A stretch of DNA of 64,000 nucleotides, taken from contig JAXLWB010000052.1 in assembly GCA_046328715.1 (NCBI GenBank), positions 1-64,000 on the forward strand, given 5' to 3'. This document shows, piece after piece, positions 26,301 through 33,710 of this stretch. The stretch is from JAXLWB01 sp046328715 (GTDB lineage: Bacteria > Chloroflexota > Anaerolineae > Caldilineales > Caldilineaceae). The stretch's first letter is position 1. Every line of letters starts with the position of its first letter. The position numbers and the translations under genes were made by a program. Under the pieces are notes generated by a model that was not told the origin of the DNA, made no database searches, and worked only from the letters and a program-made list of their open reading frames with translations.

Positions 26301-27720
26301 CGAAACTGCCGCCAGCGGCCAGTGCACGGACTAGATTGACCGCACGTAACGGTGAACCGGGCAAAGGATTGCCGTTCTTGGTGCCAACCAGATAGCCTTC
26401 GACATTCGGTGTATTCGGCCCGTCGAGTTGTCGGCCATAGGCGCGTACATAGGTGGTTTTGTCTGCTACGAGTGGTGCGCTGTTGGCCAGGTTTTGGATC
26501 GCCTGGGTCACCTCCATCGCACTGGCCTCGTAGTTGCGCGTGATGGCACTGGCACCTAGCGGCAAGCTGTAGATACCGTTGTAGATGCGGGCAAAGAAGA
26601 TCGTATCGCTGGTTGCATAAAGATTGTTGTCAATCTTCGACTGATTGGTGGCGATGGTGTCTGCGGGATCATTGAGCGCTGCGGTGCGGGCCTTGCGTTT
26701 CAGGTCGCCTGTGTCATTGTTGACTGTGCTGATATCGCGTTCGGTCCAGTAGAGGTTACCGTTGGTGAAGAGCGGTTTACCGATAAACCAATTGGGTGAT
26801 GCGACATAAAAGTCAACAGGTGCAGCCTCGGGTGCATCTGTACTAGCACCGGAAAGCGGCACGATCACTGGGTCCTCACAGGGCGAGGTAAGGATATCAT
26901 TGATCGAGCAGTAACGAATTTTGTAGGTTGGGGTACCCGTGGAATTGTATTGGACCCAATAGACTCGATAGTTCCGATTCAGGATACCGCCGCCGCCAAT
27001 GGGCGGTTGATACGTAAGACCATAGCCACGGGTTGCGCCACTAAATGTGACAAGAGTGCCGGTATTGTCACTGCAAGGCAGGCTGGCGCAACTGATCGAG
27101 ATAGTTTTTATGCCGCCGCTATCAATCCAATAGACAACACTCCCCAAGATTAACAGATCGCTGGGCGACGAAGCTGTATTGGCCACGGTTTCGATCTCAC
27201 CGCTGCCATCCTTGAGGGTGCGTAGGATCGATTGGAAGCCAATCCAGTAGAGGTAACCGTTCGCCTCGCGTAAATCATTGCGCGGCTCCTGGTCAGACGT
27301 GAGTGTTTTCACTTCATGGTCCGTGTAGGGCTGGCTCAGCGACATGCGTGAGATGCGATGTTGCGAAGAGTCGAAGTAATAGAGACCATCGTTAGAGCTA
27401 AGTTGGTCGAGGAAGGTGATGCAGCGCGCAAAGTCGTTGATCGCTTGGATGGTACGTTCTGTACCGCCACCGATTGGTTTGCGGAATAGATTGGCAAAGG
27501 GGTTAAATTCGTCAGCGTAACAACTGTCTGACCAGTAAATCAGACCGTTGCCCACGCTCCATTCCTCCAGGCTGTTGTAACTGACAACAGGAGTAGGTGT
27601 ATCTTGCGGACTGGCGCTTTCGGCTTGAGCAGTAGGATTGAATGGGATGAGTAGCGAGGTGATGATGAGCAGCAGTGATCCCAAGGCATGAACGGTAGAA
27701 TGGATCCTACGATTCAACAT
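23302..27720 (-). CDS. Giant secreted multidomain protein with metallopeptidase-like core and TIG domains
   Basis: A protein of about 1472 residues. The start at 27720 (MLNRRIHST) follows AAAGGAGCAACC; an earlier TTG is not needed. A signal peptide ends at about TAQAES. Order: propeller-like repeats of ~40 residues (35-400); an Ig/CARDB-like part from EVTQAIQNLA; a metallopeptidase-like core with the zinc-type motif QELAHNHGRKH (about 688-700), where the first His of HExxHxxGxxH is Gln; Ig/PKD-like domains (about 880-1090); a CBM9-like domain (1097-1280, LDGACDDTTYASG); two IPT/TIG domains (about 1283-1463); and the tail SIYLPLVTR. Exported, probably surface-attached. Proteolysis is uncertain because of the Gln. 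Transcribed alone, with a terminator at 23146-23183. Confidence 0.8.
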   Translation of the reverse strand: MLNRRIHSTVHALGSLLLIITSLLIPFNPTAQAESASPQDTPTPVVSYNSLEEWSVGNGLIYWSDSCYADEFNPFANLFRKPIGGGTERTIQAINDFARCITFLDQLSSNDGLYYFDSSQHRISRMSLSQPYTDHEVKTLTSDQEPRNDLREANGYLYWIGFQSILRTLKDGSGEIETVANTASSPSDLLILGSVVYWIDSGGIKTISISCASLPCSDNTGTLVTFSGATRGYGLTYQPPIGGGGILNRNYRVYWVQYNSTGTPTYKIRYCSINDILTSPCEDPVIVPLSGASTDAPEAAPVDFYVASPNWFIGKPLFTNGNLYWTERDISTVNNDTGDLKRKARTAALNDPADTIATNQSKIDNNLYATSDTIFFARIYNGIYSLPLGASAITRNYEASAMEVTQAIQNLANSAPLVADKTTYVRAYGRQLDGPNTPNVEGYLVGTKNGNPLPGSPLRAVNLVRALAAGGSFDRARLNDGWYFQLPASWIQPGQVTFKFQVDPRHLHNDLDLGNNELSQTVTFQNQPPVCVWTVPVRTHTPLPSVNDPNFWAMVDHFDRRWPVPDTWVYRDTEPVEELQICTWYGIPYPCYGPYELEDGWGITNGPPDRDKVIASLWTRALLTFNPDACDDIGAPVHFMGMVHPDANNGGASGYASLISNQSWVQLPDHTPNPIPAGWNNVRPGRVMAQELAHNHGRKHIDCGNPDNTDGNYPYPPCQISNVGPDQYYGFDPATLTPIRPNQASDFMTYGNSQWVSDYTWRALMNDFAAASNATLAADANTSDAGERVFVTGLLDIENNRGEISSILILPAASLPPATRQMASIQAAQVDHGGEPHATYTLKLYDASNNLLLSRTLTPQIVDDHVPDGATALFSDLFEQPAGTVDRIDLLADSTVIDTIQPGAATPTVTIEQPTAGTVIDSNLSIQWSANDADAGDRLLFTVQYSHDNGAKWHTLTTDYPSTPEGHYTLNFSDLGSLPGSGPNQALIRVLASDGYHTGIAVSQPFTVKNRAPDAAILNPASGQTFAAGESIPLQGTATDPEEGGLNDSTLSWSVDGVTVGTGKDAMAAGLAPGIRTVDFTATDSLSNSKKVSVNFNIAPLSVPLLATAPQLDGACDDTTYASGSQLQLKPYNDGSQATVRLLRSNDALWACFSGLPKGATTPGALVGLRVDVDHNRSALAQAGDIGFFAGEDGDVLTTAGDGAGGFDASGPGGLQAQVKAGAETWSAELRIDKATVGGWNHLVGLSAGHYRVNTQDDDYVWPYASISNQPKSWATTAFGDQPTISALDPFTATVGSSALTMTVEGTNLISGTTVLWAGAELPTTWVDDEHVVADVGTTQLGTAGVPQVTVRSPAPDNFESNALAFVVEANAPQINSLSPATAKAGSSALTMVINGSNFSADAQVLWNGNALLTQFVSASQLKVQVSADLLALGQSVGIAVRNQSPEEKISGEKAFEVEKQDLSIYLPLVTR

Positions 27721-27760
27721 GGTTGCTCCTTTTGTTGTAACGACTCTGGCTAACATACGT

Positions 27761-27815
27761 CTTTCGGGAAGGGTCTATTCAAAGACAAAGTTGATAATGA
27801 GTGCCTTCTCGGAAG
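27761..27815. repeat. 55-bp inverted-repeat element, family B copy 2
   Basis: CTTTCGGGAAGG opens and CCTTCTCGGAAG closes an element of exactly 55 bp. The centre GACAAAGTTGAT is shared almost exactly with the copy at 28789-28843. It lies in the leader region of the giant secreted-protein gene. Confidence 0.85.
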
Positions 27816-28099
27816 TGAAGTGGCCAAGTAGCTACAGGTTGGGTTAGAACTACGAATTGAACAGAACTTCCTCCTCGAACCTGAGTGGTAACTCAAGCGC
27901 GCGTTTGTGCATTCTACTCCAAGTACACGATTTGTAAAGCTGATCGCTCACTTACGCAATGGGCAGAACGGTGGTGACAAGAATGAGATCAATCAGAGCC
28001 GCACTCAAGCCAGAGGACATTGGTCATGCAATCATGCGCCCATTTTGAGTAGAGTGAGATATTTTGGTCTATAGATCAAGTGTGAAGTGGATCACAGTG
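27816..28099. other. Spacer between the giant secreted-protein gene and the DinB-like gene
   Basis: No gene seen. It holds the candidate promoter at 27911-27938 and ends at a word-type palindrome (28100-28168). Confidence 0.5.
27911..27938 (-). promoter_or_regulatory. Candidate promoter of the giant secreted-protein gene
   Basis: On the minus strand TTTACA (27938-27933), a 16-bp spacer and TAGAAT (27916-27911). If used, the leader would carry the 55-bp element. Confidence 0.4.
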
Positions 28100-28168
28100 G
28101 ATAGTGGGACAGTAGGACAGTAAGTCAGTTTGTACTGACTCACTGCCCTACTGTCCCACTGTCCTACT
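28100..28168. repeat. Word-type palindrome (GTGGGACAGTAGGACAG)
   Basis: AGTGGGACAGTAGGACAGTA (28103-28122) is mirrored by ACTGCCCTACTGTCCCACTG (28142-28161) and on to TCCTACT. The same words form the palindrome at 51009-51057, 23 kb away. It overlaps the end of the DinB-like gene. Confidence 0.8.
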
Positions 28169-28685
28169 GATTCTGTACTGCCCATAGCTGCCGAGTCAAC
28201 TGTGCGTGGCCGATATGTTGGCTCATGTGCTCAAAGGCGTGGATGAGGTCGTAGCGGGCGGTGAAGATGAGTTCGGGACGTTTGGCATGGGGGCGGCTGG
28301 CGTCGAGATCGGCAGCGGTCATGCCGTCGAGCATCTGGTTGATCTGTTCGTGGGTGCGCTGAACACGGGCAAGCAAGTAGGCAGGATCGTGGTTGGCGGG
28401 ACCAAATTCGTTGCGCCCCTCATCGCCATCGACCTCTTTCCAATCGCGCTTGCCCATCGTCCATTCGGCACGACGCATCAAATAAATCGCTGAAGAGATG
28501 GCATGGGCGATGATCCAGCCCAACTGACCGGCTTTGCCCTTCCAGGGACTCTGCTCAAAGGGTTTCCAGAGCAACGCCTCGGCAGGCAGATCGGCAAGGA
28601 GTTCTTCGACTTCGGCATAGCGGTCGTTGAAGAGGCGACGATAGGTGGCAAGTTCGGATGGGTTGGTTTCTGATGGAGTGGACAT
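28164..28685 (-). CDS. DinB-like (YfiT/DinB superfamily) protein
   Basis: A four-helix-bundle protein of 173 residues. The pattern YRRLFNDRYAEVEELLADLPAEALLWKP, then LGWIIAHAISSAIYLMRRA, then the C-terminal HAFEHMSQHIGHAQLTRQLW gives the spaced histidines (first H in the AHAIS helix, then HxxxHxxH-like) that bind a metal in DinB/YfiT proteins. Some relatives are thiol-dependent metalloenzymes such as mycothiol or bacillithiol transferases; most are unassigned. The ATG at 28685 has no clear ribosome-binding site. The stop lies inside a palindrome. No close operon partner. Confidence 0.8.
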   Translation of the reverse strand: MSTPSETNPSELATYRRLFNDRYAEVEELLADLPAEALLWKPFEQSPWKGKAGQLGWIIAHAISSAIYLMRRAEWTMGKRDWKEVDGDEGRNEFGPANHDPAYLLARVQRTHEQINQMLDGMTAADLDASRPHAKRPELIFTARYDLIHAFEHMSQHIGHAQLTRQLWAVQNQ

Positions 28686-28788
28686 AGGTCTAACTGTTGT
28701 AACTGGTTGGTAGAGAATGGTACCTAAAATTCATCTGCGTCTAGATAAAATCGAGAAAGAAGTTAGCAATCAGGAACGTCGCCAGCCA

Positions 28789-28843
28789 CTTCCGGGAAGG
28801 GGCCGTCCAAGGAGAAAGTTGATCGGCAGAGCCTTCCCGGAAG
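28789..28843. repeat. 55-bp inverted-repeat element, family B copy 3
   Basis: CTTCCGGGAAGG opens and CCTTCCCGGAAG closes an element of exactly 55 bp between the DinB-like gene and the AbrB-type gene. The ends are perfect 12-bp inverted repeats. Confidence 0.88.
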
Positions 28844-28903
28844 TTGTTCGTTCAGTTTCCCTTTCTCTAGTCTCTTCCTCGGTTTCACTTAGCTGTGTTG
28901 CCC

Positions 28904-29137
28904 TTATGAAGTTTGATCTTCTTTGGACAATTCTTCCGTACTCAAATGTGTCTGAATCTTTTGATTTAGCCCTCGCAATGCATCGGTAAAGCTCTTGGGT
29001 TTAGGAAGAATCCTGATTTTGTCATCCTCAACTAAAAAGAACAGAGTTGAATGTGGCTGTAAATCGAGCTTTTGACGAATTGCCTTTGGAATAACAACTT
29101 GAAACTTACCCTCTCGTTCTTCCTCCAAACGCTCCAA
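28904..29137 (-). CDS. AbrB/MazE-type small DNA-binding protein (orphan)
   Basis: A protein of about 77 residues with one SpoVT-AbrB swapped-hairpin domain: EGKFQVVIPKAIRQKLDLQPHSTLFFLVEDDKIRILPKP (residues about 9-47, described in pieces as GKFQVVIPKAIRQKL and DKIRILPKP), followed by a polar helical tail. Such proteins are transition-state regulators or antitoxins of toxin pairs, and no toxin gene follows on this strand. The only start in frame is a TTG (29137 or 29128). The first 32 bp overlap the end of the upstream ABC exporter gene in another frame, so translation may be coupled. The overlap and rare start may also mark decay or a recent junction. Confidence 0.65.
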   Translation of the reverse strand: MERLEEEREGKFQVVIPKAIRQKLDLQPHSTLFFLVEDDKIRILPKPKSFTDALRGLNQKIQTHLSTEELSKEDQTS

Positions 29138-31028
29138 GTAAATTCATCGAACCTCTGTGCTCTTTGGCGGATGTTTTACTGGAAGTTTCGCCATTCTCGG
29201 TCAAAGCAGCTTGTTGCGCTGCCAATTCTGCGATTGGGTCACGGAACTGCATGTTGTAAAGCTTCGCATAGAGACCATCATGCGCCATCAACTCTTCGTG
29301 CGTGCCCAATTCGGTAATGCTGCCCTTGTCGAGGACGGCGATGCGTTGCGCTGCCTTGATCGTGCTGAGACGATGGGCGATCATGACTGTGGTACGCCCC
29401 TGCATTAGCCGCTCTAATGCATCTTGCACCAGTTCTTCCGATTCATTGTCGAGCGAGCTAGTGGCTTCGTCGAGCAACAGAATGCGTGGATCTTTGAGGA
29501 TGGCACGCGCAATTGCCACCCGCTGTCGTTGCCCGCCGCTTAACTTGACGCCCCGTTCACCCACAATCGAGTTATATCCTTCAGGCATGGCAATTATAAA
29601 GTCGTGGGCGTTGGCTGCCTTGGCGGCTTCGATCACCTCAACGTCAGTGGCGTTCAGGCGACCATAGAGAATATTCTCGCGAATCGTGCCGCCGAAGAGG
29701 ATTGTCTCTTGCGGCACAATGCCGATCTGGGCGCGCAGACTCTCCTGGGTGACCTGGCGCAGATCGATGCCGTCGATAGCGATGCAGCCTTCGGTCGGGT
29801 CGTAAAAACGGGGGATGAGGTTGAAGAGGGTACTCTTGCCTGCACCGCTTGGCCCTACCAAGGCGACAATCTCACCCGGTGCAATCTCCAATGAAACCTG
29901 GTTGATGACGGGAATCTTGTCCTCGTAGCGGAAGGAGACGTTATCAAAGCGGATGCCGCCTTGGATCGGTGGCAGCGTTTGAGCATTGGGCGCATCAAGC
30001 ACCGTGGGCTTCGTGTCGAGAATCTCGAAGACACGCCGAATGGCTCCCATTGCCTCGCGAAATTGGCTATAGAGGCTAGAAAGCGAACCCAAACTGGCGG
30101 CGATGGTGACGCCATAGACTAGGAAGCTAGCGATCATGCCCACCGAAAGCCGCCCTGCCAGCACTTCGCGTCCGCTAAACCAGAGAAAGGCCGCCAAGGC
30201 ACCAAAGCCGAGAAACCCGCCGCTGGCTGCAAAGATGCCGCGATAAACCGCCAGCTTGATCGATGCTTGAAACGTCCGCTGCATCGCTCCTTCGTAGCGT
30301 TCGATCTCGTACTGTTCACGGGCAAAACTCTTGACCACACGAATGCCCTGCAAACTCTCTTCGACAGCCACGGTCGAAGCGGCCAGTGCATCCTGCACCG
30401 TGGTGCTCACCCGTTCCACCAGCCGACCGAAGAAGATGCCTAGCCCCAAGAGCAACGGCATCAATACCAGCAGAAAGATCATTAGGTAAGGATTGAGATA
30501 AAAGACAATGATGACCGAACCAATCAGTGAGACAGTCTGCCCGATTAGTTGTGTGAGATTGGTGGTGAGCACTGTACGCACCTGGGTCACGTCGCTTGAG
30601 ATGCGCGAGATCAACTCGCCTACCCGCCGATTGGCATAAAAGTCGAGTGACATGCGCTGGAGTTGCCGATAGAGTGCCGTGCGCAGATCAAGTACGATGC
30701 GCTCACCGATGTAGGTAAGCATGTAGGATTGAACAAAGCCAAAGGTGCTCATGACTAGGAAGAGCACGAGCAACGAGCCGGTTAACAGATTCAACTGCGC
30801 CATGCTCTGCTGCTTGAGCACCGAGTCGAGCAACCGGCCAATCGTCAGTGGAAAGACTAACCCAATTGCGCTGTAGACGAGCAGCGCCACCGTGGCCAGC
30901 GCCAGCCGTCCCTTGTGCGGAGCCAGATAGGCCAACAGCCGTCTCCAATGGATGGGGGTATTGGGGGTTTCTCGTTCTTCGTTGGATGATACAGTGCCGC
31001 GTCTGCGGCGACTTCCTCGAAATGCCAT
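29106..31028 (-). CDS. ABC exporter, fused membrane and ATPase domains (MsbA/MDR type)
   Basis: A half-transporter of 640 residues. A polar N-terminal extension (1-28) precedes six transmembrane helices (about 35-335), and the nucleotide-binding domain covers about 370-610. Motifs are GPSGAGKSTLFNLIPRFYDP (Walker A), VPQETILFGGTI (Q-loop), GERGVKLSGGQRQRVAIARA (X-loop and signature), RILLLDEATSSLD (Walker B) and IAHRLST (switch His). The intracellular loop LQRMSLDFYANRRVGELISR is typical of type IV exporters, which work as dimers on lipids, drugs or peptides; the substrate is unknown. The start at 31028 follows AAAGGC. The C-terminal ~12 codons overlap the AbrB-type gene. Confidence 0.93.
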   Translation of the reverse strand: MAFRGSRRRRGTVSSNEERETPNTPIHWRRLLAYLAPHKGRLALATVALLVYSAIGLVFPLTIGRLLDSVLKQQSMAQLNLLTGSLLVLFLVMSTFGFVQSYMLTYIGERIVLDLRTALYRQLQRMSLDFYANRRVGELISRISSDVTQVRTVLTTNLTQLIGQTVSLIGSVIIVFYLNPYLMIFLLVLMPLLLGLGIFFGRLVERVSTTVQDALAASTVAVEESLQGIRVVKSFAREQYEIERYEGAMQRTFQASIKLAVYRGIFAASGGFLGFGALAAFLWFSGREVLAGRLSVGMIASFLVYGVTIAASLGSLSSLYSQFREAMGAIRRVFEILDTKPTVLDAPNAQTLPPIQGGIRFDNVSFRYEDKIPVINQVSLEIAPGEIVALVGPSGAGKSTLFNLIPRFYDPTEGCIAIDGIDLRQVTQESLRAQIGIVPQETILFGGTIRENILYGRLNATDVEVIEAAKAANAHDFIIAMPEGYNSIVGERGVKLSGGQRQRVAIARAILKDPRILLLDEATSSLDNESEELVQDALERLMQGRTTVMIAHRLSTIKAAQRIAVLDKGSITELGTHEELMAHDGLYAKLYNMQFRDPIAELAAQQAALTENGETSSKTSAKEHRGSMNLLGAFGGRTRG

Positions 31029-31050
31029 AGTGTTGCCTTTGGGGACAAAA

Positions 31051-31117
31051 CAACAGCGAAAGAAGAAAGGAACGAAGTGCGAGTGAACTGTTTCGTTCCT
31101 TTCCTCTTTCGTTGTTG
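31051..31117. repeat. Word-type palindrome (GAAAGAAGAAAGGAACGAA)
   Basis: CAACAGCGAAAGAAGAAAGG (31051-31070) and onward ACGA is mirrored by TCGTTCCTTTCCTCTTTCG (31093-31111) and TTGTTG. Arms of about 24 bp, nearly perfect. It closes the aldo/keto reductase gene (stop at 31120). Confidence 0.8.
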
Positions 31118-31119
31118 TA

Positions 31120-32055
31120 CTACTTCAAAATCTCTTCGATCTTTGCTACTACTTCCTCACCCAATGTCACATCCGCCGCCTTCACATTCTCAATCACCTG
31201 CTCCGGCTTGGATGCCCCGATAATGGCGCTGCTCAGTTCGGGGCGGCGCAGGATCCAGGCGAGCGCCAGTTGGCCGACAGTTAAGCCTTGATCACTGGCT
31301 AGTTTCGCCAATGCTTTGATTTGCCCCAGTTTAGCATCGGTCAATTCGTTTTGCAGACCCTTCTGCTGCGAGGCACGGCTGCCTTCGGGGACGCCGTTAT
31401 TGTACTTGCCCGTCAGCAAGCCCTGCGCCAGTGGACTCCAGCAGACGACGCCGATGCCGTTCTTGGCACAAGTGTCGAGGATGTTTTCGCTTTCGACATG
31501 GCGGTCGAACATGTTGTAACGAGGCTGTTCAACTTGGGGTAGGTAACAATTGTACTGGCGGGCGGTATCGACTGCTTCCTGAATCTGCGCCGCACTCCAA
31601 ACACTGGTTCCCCAATAAAGGATCTTGCCCTGATGCACGAGATCGTCCATTGCCCGCACTGTCTCTTCCATCGGGGTTTCGGCGTCGAAGCGGTGACAGA
31701 AGTAAAGGTCGATGTAGTCCGTGTCGAAGCGTTTGAGCGTCTTATGGATCGACTCCATGATGTGCTTGCGGCTGAGGCCCCGGTCGTTGATATTGTCGCT
31801 CTGCGGCCAGAAGAGCTTGCTACTCAGCACCAAATCGCTGCGTTTGAACTCCTTGATTGCCTTACCGACCACGATTTCTGCCTGTCCTTTGGCATATGCA
31901 TCGGCTACATCGATAAAATTGATGCCGTTTTCGATGGCGGTACGAATACATTGGGTTGCGGTCTGATCTTCGACCGAGCCGCCGTAGGTAATCCAAGCAC
32001 CCAGACTGATCGCACTCACTTTCATGCCTGCGCGCCCTACTCGTCGATATTGCAT
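31120..32055 (-). CDS. Aldo/keto reductase, Kv-beta-like
   Basis: A 311-residue TIM-barrel oxidoreductase of the aldo/keto reductase superfamily, close in layout to the potassium-channel beta-subunit group (MQYRRVGRAGMKVS, LGAWITYGG, FIDVADAYAKG, PRYNMFDR, VCWSPLAQGLLTGKYN). The catalytic tetrad is visible as Asp in DVAD, Tyr in DAY, Lys in LSSKLFW and His in YFCHRFD. NADPH is bound by the C-terminal ALAWILRRPELSSAIIGASKPEQVIENV segment (named here by its IIGASKPEQ core). It reduces aldehydes or ketones in the cytoplasm; physiological substrate unknown. The ATG at 32055 follows GGAGACC. Flanked by palindromes on both sides, so probably monocistronic. Confidence 0.92.
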   Translation of the reverse strand: MQYRRVGRAGMKVSAISLGAWITYGGSVEDQTATQCIRTAIENGINFIDVADAYAKGQAEIVVGKAIKEFKRSDLVLSSKLFWPQSDNINDRGLSRKHIMESIHKTLKRFDTDYIDLYFCHRFDAETPMEETVRAMDDLVHQGKILYWGTSVWSAAQIQEAVDTARQYNCYLPQVEQPRYNMFDRHVESENILDTCAKNGIGVVCWSPLAQGLLTGKYNNGVPEGSRASQQKGLQNELTDAKLGQIKALAKLASDQGLTVGQLALAWILRRPELSSAIIGASKPEQVIENVKAADVTLGEEVVAKIEEILK

Positions 32056-32070
32056 GATGGTCTCCAGGGA

Positions 32071-32160
32071 GAAGAGGGGAAAAGTGGAAAAGTGGAAGAG
32101 AGGTAGCGTTTATCATTCTCTTGCCTACTCTTCAACTTTTCAACCTTTCCCCTTTTCACT
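32071..32160. repeat. Word-type palindrome (GGGGAAAAGTGGAAAAGTGG)
   Basis: GAGGGGAAAAGTGGAAAAGT (32074-32093) and the following GGAAGAGAGG are mirrored by TACTCTTCAACTTTTCAACC and TTTCCCCTTTTCAC (32126-32159). Reiterated 10-mer words GAAAAGTGGA. Confidence 0.75.
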
Positions 32161-32404
32161 ATGAACTTTTCGTGAAGTTTTCCGATTTTCGGAAGAAACG
32201 GTACACTTTTAACTGTTAACTCCTGCCAGAATTGTGCCACTCAAGCGATGAAAAGCACTACACAGAGGACACGGAGTTGGCACAGAGAACACAGAGAGGG
32301 ATCAGCGGAAATTCTCATGTGTTTTCAGCGCCCTCTGTGCCTCCTCCATGCTCTCTGTGTCCCTCATTGCTTTGAGTCGGTGCTACCCATTTCTATTCTA
32401 AACG
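32161..32404. other. Spacer before the secreted beta-propeller gene
   Basis: No gene. It holds a short hairpin (CCGATTTTCGG) at about 32180-32190 and the CACAGAG-word palindrome at 32259-32364. An open frame through it is only the translated repeat. Confidence 0.55.
32259..32364. repeat. Word-type palindrome (CACAGAGGACACGGAG)
   Basis: CACAGAGGACACGGAG and CACAGAGAACACAGAGAGGG (32261-32300) are mirrored by CCCTCTGTGCCTCC and GCTCTCTGTGTCCC (32331-32363). The CACAGAG word is the tandem unit. Confidence 0.75.
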
Positions 32405-32418
32405 AAGGAGTTACCACA

Positions 32419-33375
32419 ATGCGAAAGATTATTCATCTGTTGAGTTTTGTGACGCTATGTTTGTTTTTGCTCGCTTCGGTTGCCTTTGCCGATGACGATA
32501 AGCTGCCCAAGACGATTCCGCTGCCCAATGGTTGGCGACCCGAAGGGATTGCCGCAGGCAAACACTCTGACTTTTATGTAGGTTCGTTGGCCGATGGCGC
32601 TATCTATAAAGGCGATCTGCGCACGGGACAGGGTGCGGTCTTTGTGCCAGGGCAAGCAGGTCGCGTGGCCGTTGGGCTTTACTTTGACAAAGAAACCGGC
32701 TACCTCTTCGTTGCCGGTGGACCGACCGGGACGGCACGTGTCATCAACACCAAAAATGGCAGCGAAGTGGCCAGCGCACAGTTGGTGAGCGGTGCCGGTA
32801 ACTTTATCAACGATGTGATTGTTACCCGTAACGCTGCCTATTTCACCAACTCGTCCAAGGCGGAATATTATAAGCTGCCGCTAAGCAAGGATGGCAAGCA
32901 GGTTGAAACTGGCCAGGTGCAGACCATCCCATTGAGCGGCGATTGGCAGCAGGTCGCCGGCTTTAACGCTAATGGTATCGAAGCCAGCCGCAATGGCAAA
33001 CAATTAATTATTGTCAACAGCACCACTGGCTTCCTTTATCGAGTTGAGGCTGACAGCGGTGTCGCCAAACAGATCAACCTTGGCGGTGAAGTCGTCACCA
33101 ACGGCGATGGTATCCGTTTGGTGGGCAGCACGCTCTATGTTGTGCGCAACCAGCTCAACCAGATTGCGGTGATCAAGCTCAACAAAGATTTGGCGGCGGG
33201 CAAACTGATCAAGACCATCACCGACCCTGCGTTCCGTGTCCCCACCACGATCACACGTTCCGACGATGCCCTCTATGTTGTCAATGCCCGCTTCGACACA
33301 ACACCCACATCCACTACGGATTACGATGTGGTGCGCGTCGGCAAGGCTGAGCACGATGAAGACGGCCACGATTAG
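32419..33375 (+). CDS. Secreted SMP-30/gluconolactonase-like beta-propeller
   Basis: A 318-residue exported protein. The ATG at 32419 has AAGGAG eight bases upstream and starts a clear signal peptide (MRKIIHLLSFVTLCLFLLASVAFA, cut at AFA-DDD). Upstream codons of the open frame are only a repeat. The mature chain is a run of four-stranded beta blades: WRPEGIAAGKHSDFYVGSL, GLYFDKETGYLFVAGG, NFINDVIVTRNAAYFTNS, GIEASRNGKQLIIVNS, GDGIRLVGSTLYVVRN and TTITRSDDALYVVNARFD. This is the SMP-30/NHL-type propeller pattern. The tail is His/Asp-rich (AEHDEDGHD), which could bind metal. Relatives are often mislabelled superoxide dismutase; the ligand or substrate is unknown. Confidence 0.8.
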   Translation: MRKIIHLLSFVTLCLFLLASVAFADDDKLPKTIPLPNGWRPEGIAAGKHSDFYVGSLADGAIYKGDLRTGQGAVFVPGQAGRVAVGLYFDKETGYLFVAGGPTGTARVINTKNGSEVASAQLVSGAGNFINDVIVTRNAAYFTNSSKAEYYKLPLSKDGKQVETGQVQTIPLSGDWQQVAGFNANGIEASRNGKQLIIVNSTTGFLYRVEADSGVAKQINLGGEVVTNGDGIRLVGSTLYVVRNQLNQIAVIKLNKDLAAGKLIKTITDPAFRVPTTITRSDDALYVVNARFDTTPTSTTDYDVVRVGKAEHDEDGHD

Positions 33376-33408
33376 GAGAGTAAGAGAACAACGAAGAGCG
33401 AAAAGGAT

Positions 33409-33483
33409 CGGTACGCGGATGACACGGATTCTGCGGATCAAAGGCAGATAAATCCACAAAAATCTGTCTTAATCCGCGTACCG
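33409..33483. repeat. Word-type palindrome (CGGTACGCGGAT)
   Basis: CGGTACGCGGAT (33409-33420) and CACGGATTCTGCGGAT are mirrored by ATCCGCGTACCG (33472-33483), with GGCAGAT / ATCTGTC inside. GCGGAT is the reiterated word. It follows the propeller gene. Confidence 0.7.
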
Positions 33484-33604
33484 CTCCTCTGCTAGTTTCA
33501 AGTTAGGAGGCGATTGAGAGATGGATGTCCTATCTCTTAATCGCTGATTCCTCCCCTTCCCCCTCCCACTCACTCCCTATTTCCTTCCACTCATCCCACG
33601 TTAC

Positions 33605-33633
33605 TTGAAAAGTAGATGAAGATCAACTATAAC
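33605..33633 (+). promoter_or_regulatory. Candidate promoter of the secreted glycosidase gene
   Basis: TTGAAA (33605-33610), a 17-bp spacer and TATAAC (33628-33633), about 75 bp before the start codon. Confidence 0.5.
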
Positions 33634-33710
33634 ATGCTGAGGAGGTCGCGCATTCGTCGCTCCCCCCGAATCTCTTATTCTCCAATCTCCAACGCTGTAA
33701 GGAGTCCACT

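Noticed and set aside
32372..32399. TTGAGT-N16-TATTCT as promoter of the propeller gene
   Set aside because: Transcription would start inside the ribosome-binding site of the gene.
32248..32418. Extra N-terminus of the secreted propeller
   Set aside because: It translates the CACAGAG repeat; the ATG at 32419 has a ribosome-binding site and starts a signal peptide.
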